NCBI GenBank assembly: GCA_914767715.1
Contig: OU612075.1
Span: 4,342,001 to 4,406,000, forward strand
Source of the DNA: Membranipora membranacea
Taxonomy: Eukaryota; Bryozoa; Gymnolaemata; Cheilostomatida; Membraniporidae
Reading direction: 5' to 3'
Length of the DNA: 64,000 nucleotides
Positions 22,687-33,700 of this stretch are shown in pieces. A program made the translations under genes and the position numbers. Each line of letters opens with the position of its first letter. The stretch's first letter is position 1. A model generated the notes under the pieces. The model saw only the letters and a program-made list of their open reading frames with translations. It was not told the origin of the DNA and ran no database searches.

Positions 22687-25600
22687 CGTCTAAACTGGTC
22701 ACATTAGGAGATGCTGGAAATCAGCAACTTATCTATGTTCATGTGTATTTCTATTACATTCCAGAAACCTCTACAAGATAGAATAAAATATTGATATGTG
22801 TATGAAGACTAGCGGCTAAAGTAGTTTGTGGGATGGTGTCGTAGCTTTTAACTTCTTTCGTACTCCGCAAGCAGGGTCCCTTAGTCTATCACTCATCATA
22901 CCGCTGTTTCTGCTTTTATGGCGCAACCCTACACAACCGGTATACCTTCTAGAAAAAGAAGGCCACTTACTCTTAATCATCAGCGGGACTTGACCCCATG
23001 ACCTTTGACATCAGATACATTGAGAGATGAAAGCCTTTACCGGCCACCGTTACTTGCTAAAACAGCTAAAACACAAGGGTAGTTCTGTGACTTTAATTTG
23101 AGATATTAGTCTGGTGGCGCCTCCTCCTATATTTCACTTCCGTTTACGAAATTGAGTGTAAATGGCTTGACACTCGTTTCTGGTTCTGAGTTTTTCATGC
23201 TGATCGCAACGGCAATAATGTACCGTACATAATGTAATGAAAGTGATCAAACATTATGATATTCTGAATTTAAAACATCAAAAATGTGAAAGTGCAAGTC
23301 AGAATTAGTTGATGTTAGATTTCATTGCTATCATTACTGGCTGTATTTTGGTGCATTACTATACTGATTACACTGCTATTCATTGGCAAATATCATTACC
23401 GCTGCCACAGGCGGGATGACAGTGAAGTGTAACAGTTATGTAACACTCGTGGCAGTGAAACCTTACTTCAAAATAACCTCACTAAATAAAGTTAATTTGT
23501 GATGTCCATTGTCAAGGTCCCCCATCCCACCCCTGCTCCAAACCAGACCACTTCATATCAGTGGCTGTAGCTGCCTTGTCAGCACCTGGTCCTAGTAGTT
23601 TGCAGTTTTGTACTTAAGATACTATAGTACCTGTAGCGATGATGCATATAACAATTTTAGTCCTGCAGACTGCAGCTATACCAGCCACTATGTACTACTG
23701 CAAATGTATCTTACCTGTCTCATATATATCACAAGTTTGAATTCTCCAGCTATTTGGTACCTTCTGTTTGAATGCCTCTCTGCTATTTGAAACACTTGCC
23801 ATGTACGATCTTTTATTTCCCTTATCAAACGCTAACAGAGCAATGTCACAAACAAAATGGCGACTGAACTTCTATGTGAGAAGCTGTGCACCCATTATCT
23901 AACATAGTACACAAACGGATCTCTGTGCAGTGTTCATTATCTAACTGAAGAGATAAGGTGATGCTAAGCAAACTGCTCGGGTAACACAGAACACACTCTT
24001 ATCTGACATCAACATCATTCTTCCTTAGTTCAGCTATAGAGGGGAACTAGACATACCAATTATGAATGATTTTTTTTCAACTTGCCTATTCCCAATATAG
24101 GAAAGTATGATTAAATGATCCCACACCTATGCCGACTATGAAATATGATCAATTTTAGCGACTCCACCTGATCATCTTCTCCGGCTGCTAGAAATTTGAG
24201 ACCAAAGCAATGTCGTACAGAAAAAAGGGTCAGATAACCTTCACCTATTTTATGCGTATTGTGAGTTGCGACACAATTTTTATCCAAGTTGAAAGATTTT
24301 TAGCTCCATTTTTACCCAGAGCACAAAGTCAATTTTCATTATCACTCACCTGATAATGTTGAATCTAATGATAAACTAAACTAAATTAAACTAAACTAAA
24401 CTAGTAAGCCCCGTAGGTATTGTATCTTCAACACTCAAATTAAGTATTGCCACCTCTGGAAGGGGCAATTTTAAAGTGAGCCTGAGTAAGCTTTTGGCTT
24501 AGAGTGTAAGAATGAGTATTACAGAGTAGCTTTTGTTGCAGTAGAACTATGGAGAGTTGGCAGGCTCCCGGTCTGTTCGACAGCCAAACACGCTGATTAT
24601 TTCCCAATACTGTAATGATATAATTGTGAGTGTATGCACATAGGGGTGGATTGATAGGAGCCTGGCCTGAGGAATATAGCTATAGAATTATGGAGCACTG
24701 TGTTGGTCTGGTAACCATTGTTACTTCCCTGCGCTAGAATCCCATAACAGACCATCTAACTGACACCATTGTGAAAATGATTAATATGACACTTCAATTA
24801 ATATCATTGAGCAGAAAGCAGCTAATTGAGCTGCACTGCACTGCAACACCAGTCCAATGACGCAGCAGACCTGTTTATAATGTTGATATATGTTTTGCTA
24901 CTGGTCAAGAGTTGATACTTAGGGCACACAACTCCAAAGTGTGCAGGTGTGAAACATGCGGGAATAATTAATCTTCCAAGCTCTTCTTTATTTAGTTATT
25001 TTCGAGTATTGATGCAATGAACTGTTTATGAGACAAATAAAATTAATCCAATCCTTGGTAAAAAGTAGCCTTGAGCTACGGGTGGCAAGTTTGAATAAAT
25101 GATGCACAGATGATTAAACTTGTCACTCCATTACTAAGCAGATGATTGGTGACGCGTCCAGTACAGTCAGCATTTCTAGATGTATTTTCCAGCACTTCCA
25201 GGTGTACCTATTTAGAACTGTTTAATTATCAATTCATGCATGCTTGATAACCAATGATGCAAGAATAAACTTGGTTTCTGGGGCCTATTATTACAACGGG
25301 TACTAGCACCTCTGCTAATCCAACACTGCCTAGCAAAGCATTGAGACAGTCTGATAATCCGCGGCCCGAGTATAGACGGCCCAACTGCAAAGCTCGAAGA
25401 TCAATTACAAGACACACCAGTACGGACGAACAGGGCGAGAACCCTTAACACTGCCTCCCTCCACCCCCCACCAGACAGGAGACTCAGGCCCATCGCCACC
25501 CTTTAGGTATTTGTTGTAAAGTGTCACGCCTGTCCATAACAAAGACCTCTCACACAAATTGTTGTTGGCTTTTTTTAGTTTTATATCATTGTTTCGAGTG

Positions 25601-26779
25601 TTAAAATTAGAATTGCAAGCCAGTTTCAGTTCTTCGTAGTTTTATCATCATTATAAGGTCTGGCTGCCCTAATCATAGTTAAAATCAGGTTGAGTATTCG
25701 GCAGAGGAAGTATTTCTAACTTTTCTGTAAAATGAAGTGGACGTTTTTGCTTCCACTAAATCCTTGTAAGAACAAAGACAGATGAGTTTTGAAATAAATA
25801 ACAGCCTGATTAGGTATTATCCTCTTAATTTACGTAATATGACAACTCTAAGTTAAACTTCTTATTAAGGTGTCGCTGCCCCAAAGAAAAAGTCAAACAC
25901 AAGCTGAGTGAACAGGAACGACCTGGATCCCAGAACATGTTTGATCCATATTTAGTCAAGCAAGGTAAATTTTTACAAGCCAAAGATACTGGTCTCACAG
26001 TTTTGAAAGTATATTGACATCATCTATCCATAATTTATGCTAGAAGTCACACGCTGGGCTTCTGACGTCAGTGACTGATAAGACTAGTGAAACTACTCAC
26101 AAAGCGGCAAACTCAAAGATGGAGACTTCACTCAGGACTAGATTAGAAAAAGATAAATAAGTTGTACCAAAGCTAGATCTCAGATTTGGATATCTTTCTA
26201 TATTGGTAATTGGTGGTTCGTGTAGAAATGTCTATCAAAATATATGTAGCGACGTGGAAAATAAAAATCACATTATAGTAAAATTGTTAGAAATTGCTAA
26301 TAATATCTGTGGTGGATGCATGATGTGATTGCAGCAAAGACAGTCTTCAACACACAAGCTGCATATTAATATTCGTGCAGTGTATGGTTCCATTTCTTCA
26401 ACAAAATGATAAAAAAATAAGAAAAGCATAATACTGTCACAAGAAGCGCATAACATTATTCTCACATCGTGATGAAGTGAAACGAATTTAGTTCCGAACT
26501 AGGAACCGCTATTGGAGTAGTGCTTACAATTCTTCAAGTGTCAGGAATAAAATGATAGGCCTTGGATTAAGAAAATTATAAACAAAATAAAGTTTGTGGA
26601 GGTTCGGAAATATGATATCCTGCAACCAAACCAAAAATCGAATTCACCAAAAATAGAGTGTTTTGGGAGCTGGCCTATTTACTTGACTTTAAATGAATGT
26701 AGAAAGTACAGCACAGATTAGAGTACAGCACAGATTAGAGCACTGCATATGCTACCAGGAATAAATATATCATCACAAC
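22687..26779. other. Intergenic region between genes 1 and 2, no gene seen
   Basis: It separates the gene 1 start from the gene 2 stop. Short frames occur on both strands (for example near 23,608 and 25,229), but none shows a domain, splice phase or paralog in the window. It includes a degenerate copy of an interspersed repeat at about 23,185-23,335. A short direct duplication of ACAGCACAGATTAGAG lies at about 26,708-26,740. The promoter of gene 1 should be just upstream of 22,700, but no clear core element is seen. Confidence 0.5.
23185..23335. repeat. Degenerate copy of interspersed repeat family R1
   Basis: It contains TTTTTCATGCTGATCGCAAC, then GAAAGTGATCAAA and an ATCAAAAATGTGAAAG-like stretch, in the same order as at 46,645-46,800. 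The family also has a copy at 55,480-55,860. No coding potential is evident. Confidence 0.55.
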
Positions 26780-27778
26780 TTAAAAGTAAGCAGGTGCACC
26801 ACCGACCGCTCCCCGTTCAGCTAGTTGGTTCTGATTGACATCAAGAACGGCCCATGTTTTTGTGAGTTGTTCTTTTATTTCCTCGTCTTTAATCGAGCGG
26901 GCCTTAGGAATATGAGATATCTTCAAATGTGCTTGGTCGTGGTAGAGCAAAAACAGCGAGCCTTCTTCAGTTGCTGAAGAACAGCCAAGCTGATCAGGCC
27001 GAGGTAGCAGGGAGTGTTTGAATTTTGAGGTAGGAAATTTGAAAGAGGTCGGCAACCTAGACTCTCCGAAAAATGTTGACCTAATATCACAAAATATGGA
27101 ATCACTCTTCTCATTTTCGTGCCATTCCTTACATTTCCTTAGGAATGGCTGACAGCTGGCTAGGGCATGACCTATCGACTGATCATCTGTGTCATGCGAT
27201 GCAAACTCAATAATATTTGGCTGAATTTTCAATTTGTCTGACTTTTCACCAGCTAGCTTGAGAGGAACTAGCTTAAGAGACCTGCTAGATGCATCAAGTA
27301 CCATATGAGATGCATCAAGTACCATATGCTGAGCCACTGTCTGCCAGACATTAGTTTCTGATGCTCTGAATTTTTCTTTCAGATTTGACCACTCCCTCTC
27401 AATTTTTGTTTTCACCCGATTTGAATTTTTGAAGAAGGTCTGGCATTCCCAAGTATTCAAAGGATCTCGATAATAAAATGAACGTGGGTAGCAAATTTCC
27501 GATGGCTTGCCGACAGCTAGTATGATCATAATGTTACAACGAGGATCTCCCAGGCAAACCTTCAACCCCTCCTGCATGCCTGGTCTGCTATGTTTAGGTT
27601 TCTTCTTTATAGCCAGTTTGGTCTTTAGCGAGTGGACGCTGATCATAACACTCTCTGAGTCGTCCACTCTGTTTTCTTGTGGAATGTTTGGTATGTCTTC
27701 AAACTGTTCATATGTAGTTATATCAAGCAGGCTTATCGGAATCCGCAGACTCAATTTCTCTAGATCGCCTTCTTGCAA
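26780..27778 (-). CDS. Gene 2 terminal exon: module D
   Basis: A 999-nt exon from a TTTAACAG acceptor to the stop at 26780, 332 residues. It is a paralog of gene 1 exon 17 (see the shared SFYYRDPLNTW and DQAHLKI patterns) but has a longer N-terminal part. At about 27,290-27,330 a 21-bp in-frame tandem duplication repeats HMVLDAS. Function is unknown. Confidence 0.7.
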   Translation of the reverse strand: MQEGDLEKLSLRIPISLLDITTYEQFEDIPNIPQENRVDDSESVMISVHSLKTKLAIKKKPKHSRPGMQEGLKVCLGDPRCNIMIILAVGKPSEICYPRSFYYRDPLNTWECQTFFKNSNRVKTKIEREWSNLKEKFRASETNVWQTVAQHMVLDASHMVLDASSRSLKLVPLKLAGEKSDKLKIQPNIIEFASHDTDDQSIGHALASCQPFLRKCKEWHENEKSDSIFCDIRSTFFGESRLPTSFKFPTSKFKHSLLPRPDQLGCSSATEEGSLFLLYHDQAHLKISHIPKARSIKDEEIKEQLTKTWAVLDVNQNQLAERGAVGGAPAYF

Positions 27779-30700
27779 CTGTTAAAGAAATAAAACTTCG
27801 ATTCAAGCTGCTTTTAATCATGCTCCGCAGCATGCAATTGTTAGTTATGAAAATACATGTAAAACTGAATCTAAGTGAGATTTCTTTACCGTTAGGATTG
27901 AAATTGTTAACATATCGACTATTATGCTTTGGGTTGAGTTGAAACTCTTCCCTTCAAGCTTTTGCCCATAAAAGCTCTCATATATGCTGATTTGAAGTAA
28001 CAATGTTTAAAAATGGCACACCTCATAAGTAAGACTATACCTCGTCCTCTTCTATCCTCGTGAACACTGCACAGAGATCCGTTTGTGTACTATGTGAGAC
28101 TTGAGCTTGCAGAATAGTTTTCCATATCGTGTTCCCCTCTTTATCAGTTGTGGGTTTTTCCGTGCTGTGGATTTCGAGGGTACCGGCACCCAAGACAGTA
28201 TTGGAGTTCAGATCTTCTTTTGTGATCGCTGCAGCTTTGGCCTCCTTAGTGGAGCAGCAGGACACCCCTGACAATCCAGCGAAGGTTTCAACTTTCTTTC
28301 GGAGTTTGGGATTGAAGACTGGTATGACTGTTACTTTCCATCCTGGAGTTTTGTGGATGTCTGCGACTCCCTTACCAAACCAGGTTCCAGAGAGCAAAAA
28401 TAGACCTACTGTCATTTCTCCAGTAGGAAGACGGGCAACAGATGTGATGGCTGACACTGTGTCATTGTAGGATCCCTGCTTATCGCATTCGCTGTAAATG
28501 CTGGAAAACAAATCGTAGTGCTTTCTGTCCAAATCTTCCATTGGGTTCTTGTCCTGTAACAGTAACAATACAGTAAATGAGAGAAAGTTTCCAGGTTAAA
28601 TAAATTGTAAGCCTGAACAGTTTTAAAAAAAGGTTTTTTTGAATACGAAATTTTCCAGCCATTTTTCCACCAGTATTGAATTTAAGGTAAATACTTACAA
28701 TCACTGACAATGATGAAGACTTGGTAGTTCCACTATTGCTGTATGAACTGAACATAGGTGATGCTGGTTCGTGTAGTTCTAGCCATAACTCCTGTGCTCT
28801 GTGATGCCGGTATATGTAAACCTGTTTTCCGCCATTGACATGGGTCACCTTGGGTAGGATCACATCAGAGATTCTGAACTTTTCATCAAATGTTCGGCTA
28901 GGAAAGTTGGATGTGACGACATAACGGGGTGGGTTATCAAGGACTTTAGCGCGTTTTACGCGATCCAAAGAACCTAAGCCCTCCTTGCTTTTTCGCGTGA
29001 TTTCATCATAAAGGGAGTTGTTTCCTACATAATGAGTTTGAATGTCTTTCCAGCTTTTATTTTCAGGAGTTACAACAGGTTGCGTAAGTCTTCCAGCTAT
29101 CAGATGTAGCAAGTATTGTGACGAGTCATCTGATCCAAGGGCCGCCATGACAACAACTGTCACACATCGCTCATCCTCACCTACGTCAAGTTGGTCGATG
29201 AACTCAGCAACGTGGTGAGCATCGCTACCTTCACTTGAGCTCTGCAAAACAAACACATCATAACATGTGAGCATAAGTATACTTAATCAAGAAGATGGTA
29301 GACTTAACTTAAATTCTTTGTATGACTACCTCAACAACAAAAAAACATTTAGGTACTATGATTACCTTTAATCTATTGAACTTTGCGCCAGCTCGAGTTA
29401 CAGGATGATAAGGAAGAGCATCTGAAAATGTAGGCAATTTTATGGCCGAATCTTTCTTTCTCAAACAAAATTTCTTTTCCATGCAATACAGTGCTGGTAA
29501 ACACAATGCATTTGAATGATTTATTACAATTACTTCATGTGTACATCTTACCTCATACTGCTCAAAGTAGCTGGAAACTTCATCCACTAGCTCATTCTTT
29601 TGCCATATTTGGAAGTCAGCTGTTATGCTGTTGCCTCGCAGGTACAGATGAAAACGCAGTGGGTTGGGATCACTTCTGCATGAAAGTCCTTCGGCGCATA
29701 ATACTGGTGAAATCGAGCAGGGAAATGCATCACTGCCATTTTGAAGGTAGGGAGGAATAGATATCATCATCATATCTGGAAGGTGAAAGCTGTCTTGATG
29801 ATGGGCTTGCATTTTGGAGCATAGATCCTTGATGAGGGAATGAATCCTGTCATCTGAGAGCTTTTCTTTTGAGATCTGCCATGAGAATCGTTTGCCGATG
29901 TTAAAATGGTGACTGGTGACAGAAATCTCTCCGCTGATTAGTACTAGCAGGTGAGACAGAAAGTCCTCGTCCGTGTCCTTTCCCGTTTCCCGTTCCTGTG
30001 TCAAGCTTGTGATCAGAATACAGCTTATTGTTGAAGACCCTTCATTGTCTCCGAACTGTCTCAAACTCTCAAATATATTATCTTGGGCCATCCGCATCTC
30101 AACCTAAAATATAGTTTATAACAGGATTGTAGATTTCTCCTTACTATTATCCCGAGTATAGTTTTCGGATTTGTCCACTCTTTTGGACCCAGGGATTTCT
30201 TGGGGCGCATCTATTTAGTAAAGGGCAATAACCTCTTTTCTTTGTATTTTGCTATAAAGGAACATTGTAAATTAAGAGTAATCAATGTTCAAAGAAAGTA
30301 AATAAAAACATGGTTCAGCCAGATAGTCTGTGACTAGAGTGGCGGCCAGCCCCCTAACTAATTACAAAAACACCACATGGACATCATGAAAAGCCCAACC
30401 AAAATATGCCCACTGTACCCGCAATCCATCGCACGCCCCGCCAGCCCAACTGTGAGATTGCACCCTGGCCTCGTCCAAACTCCCAAACGGACGCTCTCCT
30501 CGCTTTTTGTTGGTCTTAATGATTTTAAGTTTGTTGGATCTAGTGTTGTACTCATGGTTTGTTTTCATATTTAAAATATCTTGAATTGAATGTGATTTTA
30601 ATAAAAGTTTTAAAGTTCTATATTCAAAAAGCATTTGCAATGGCATGATTTTAAGATTTTCAAAATGACTAGAAATGTGACCCCCTGCTCCAATTCCCAA

Positions 30701-33700
30701 TTTTTGTAGAGTCTGTTTTGGTCCTTAGGTGTTCAATCATTCTGATACAAGGCAGCAACAAAAGATTGGTTTAATCAGCACTATATTTTTGTGTGATTGA
30801 GAAAAACACTTTGTTGCACACATACCTCTATGTATTGAGCTCCAAAAATTGTTGATTTATTGACAACAAAAAACTTATTTTTACTACATTTTATTGATTG
30901 CCGTAATCATATCGATGAATGCCTCAATTTGGACTAAAAATCAGAAACAAAAAAGAAGGAAAACGCGACCAAAGGAACAGAGAGCAGGATATTTCCCGAG
31001 CGTGATAGCTCTTGTCATTTTGGTATCTGAACATCACAAGGGTGCATTTACCAGCTTTTATCATACCTGCTGATTTGGCTGTTTGTTTCTATCAGTCTTT
31101 GCTGCGTTAGCTAGTGCTGTTATGAGCTCATCTGACTCTGTTGGCCCTGTAATAAATGTACCTGAGGCATCACAATTTTGAAGGTTATAGTTAAGATAAT
31201 TATGAATAGTCGAAGTTCTAATTTATAAACGCTGTCAATTTGTGCAAAACAACTATGCTCAGCAATGCTGGCCAAAAAGAAGCACTTTGTGCTTACTGAA
31301 ATGACGGTATAAAATTAAACTTACCATAGGTTGATTTTGAAAGAAAGAGATATTTCTTGAGACTTGATATGCACTCAACATGCAGACCTCTTTCAGAGAT
31401 GCTCATCATAAATGCCATACAAGTGAGCATAGAGAATACATCTGCTTGACCGCCGGCTTCCAGAAGTCCATCAGCTACAAAACTCATGAATGACTTCTTA
31501 GTTGATTCCTGATCAGTGATTGTCGCCGTCATTATGACAGTGTTGGGCCTCAGTTGACACATCAATCTGCATGGACCGCCTAGTTCTTGGTCTCTGATTG
31601 GCAACTCAGGATTTACTTGTTCAAACATAACCTGTAACGAGCATGGGTATAGGCCTAAGCATCATACAAATATATAAAATGTATGTATCACCATAACAAT
31701 CAAATTTGGCAGATATTGTAGATGCAGGGGCTAAAACAAGAGCTTTTAATCATCCGAACTCAATGCAAACAGGAAAAACTCCCTTGTATAATTTATGATT
31801 GGTCATGAAACACTACCTTAACCTTGCCGATTTAAACCATATAATAAGAAATACTATGGGAATCTCTGATTGATTGATTATCGATTGAATCATGAAACCG
31901 TATCTCCGGAATCCTGGAGTACATGCCACCACAGAAGTCTGGAGATCAAGTCTGACCCGTTTGCCTGAATTTGAGTCGTGCCAGTAAGTATTCTGGTAAG
32001 CCGCCAACGGCTCAACGGGGAGCAACTCAAAATTATAAAAAATTGGACCTTACTTGATCCATGAAGTTGCTGTTTCAAGACTACTCATTTGGTCATTCAC
32101 AGACCTAATCCCTAATCAACACAATCTGAAAACTATAATTGGTTAAAAAACAACCCTGGTTGAAATAAACTAATTGAACTCCATCTCATTACTTTACCAG
32201 TGGGATATGGTGAAGAGAGACTTTTTCCCGAAGCTGCCGTAAGGTATACCGCGCTACACTCTGCTCATCCGACATGACCGACATTATGAGGAGCGAACAT
32301 TCATCAGCTTCTTCTATTTCTTTTAGCTTGAGGTCCAACTCATTTTGATTTCCTACTTCATATATATGCTGTCCTGCTATGCTCTCCATGGCCTTTGTGA
32401 GGACATTCGGTGTGGTTCTAGTAAAAGTCAGCGCATGAGGTTTGCCCTGAAATTCCAGGATAAAATATTGAAATGCAAAGTGTGACGATGATTTCTATTT
32501 TCAGAAAAAGAAAACATATGCTGTTCCTGCACAAGTCTTTACATTTGGCTTCAATGAAGATCTTATGAGAATCATAATTTAAACAGGGAGAATAGCGGAA
32601 AGTAAGTAACCTTTTCTCAATGAGGCACACAAACTTTACTCCATAGCAAACTCACAGCTGAACGCTTAATCAAGTTTGTCAAATTTATTATCATAGACTT
32701 ACCCTCTTCAAATTGTATGACCTTGACGGATCCATCACTTTGGTATATCCCTCATCATGTACGGCTGTATATGATTGCCTGCTATCATCTGCATTATAAC
32801 AGAAAAAATAGTAATTAGATTGACATCTATATATGACAATAGATAACTCAATTACTCGGAGATTGTTCTTTTAAGGTCTTGTTTATAAAAGAATTTAACA
32901 ATGATTCATCAGGTTGCGTTCAGATAGACAGCCTTACAACACCTCATAACTGCTTCATAACACTTAACAAAGCTACGAAGTAAAATCAAGAACCTGTCTT
33001 CATACACCTGTTGCCAATGACCTACAAGTTGGAAAGAGTATTAAGTAACTTCAGTCTGGCCCAATTTAAAATTTGAGAATGAGGCCAATTATTGCGTGTT
33101 TTTTTACACGGCATAACAATTAGTTGGATATATGGTGAGTACAGACCTTCATGTTTTAGAGACTGAGGAGGGATCAGAAACTTCCTAAGAGTGCTCTGCA
33201 TGACAGTTTGGTATTGAGATGAGCGAGGATTCTGATTATCTGGATTGTTTAGAATATTGGTGAGCAATTCATGAATATTTTCTTGTCCGTCAATAGAGTC
33301 ATGAAGTGCCTTGGCTACATCAGTAACAGAGCTCAACAAGTCACCAGAAACCGAAACTACTAGGGTGTCTGGTCTGTCTAACCAAGTACTTCCTACTCCC
33401 TCGTCTAATGGATGGATACAACAGCGTGGAGCCATCATAACCTGTGTATAAAATGGAGACAGAGTCAACATAGTCAAAACAGTTGTAATAAACCAATATA
33501 TAGTTATGTTGAAAGCGTTATAATGATAGTTATTAACAGGTAATTATTTTATTGCAGCTGTTTTTGACTGCTTGCTGCCAAATAATGGTGAAATAATACT
33601 TTCCGCTGCTAACAGCAATTTTTTGACAATCAGCAGGTTCATAACGTTGTTCGACCCTATCAGTCCAAGGTGGAAATTAAAAAAGTGCCGAAGAGAAATT

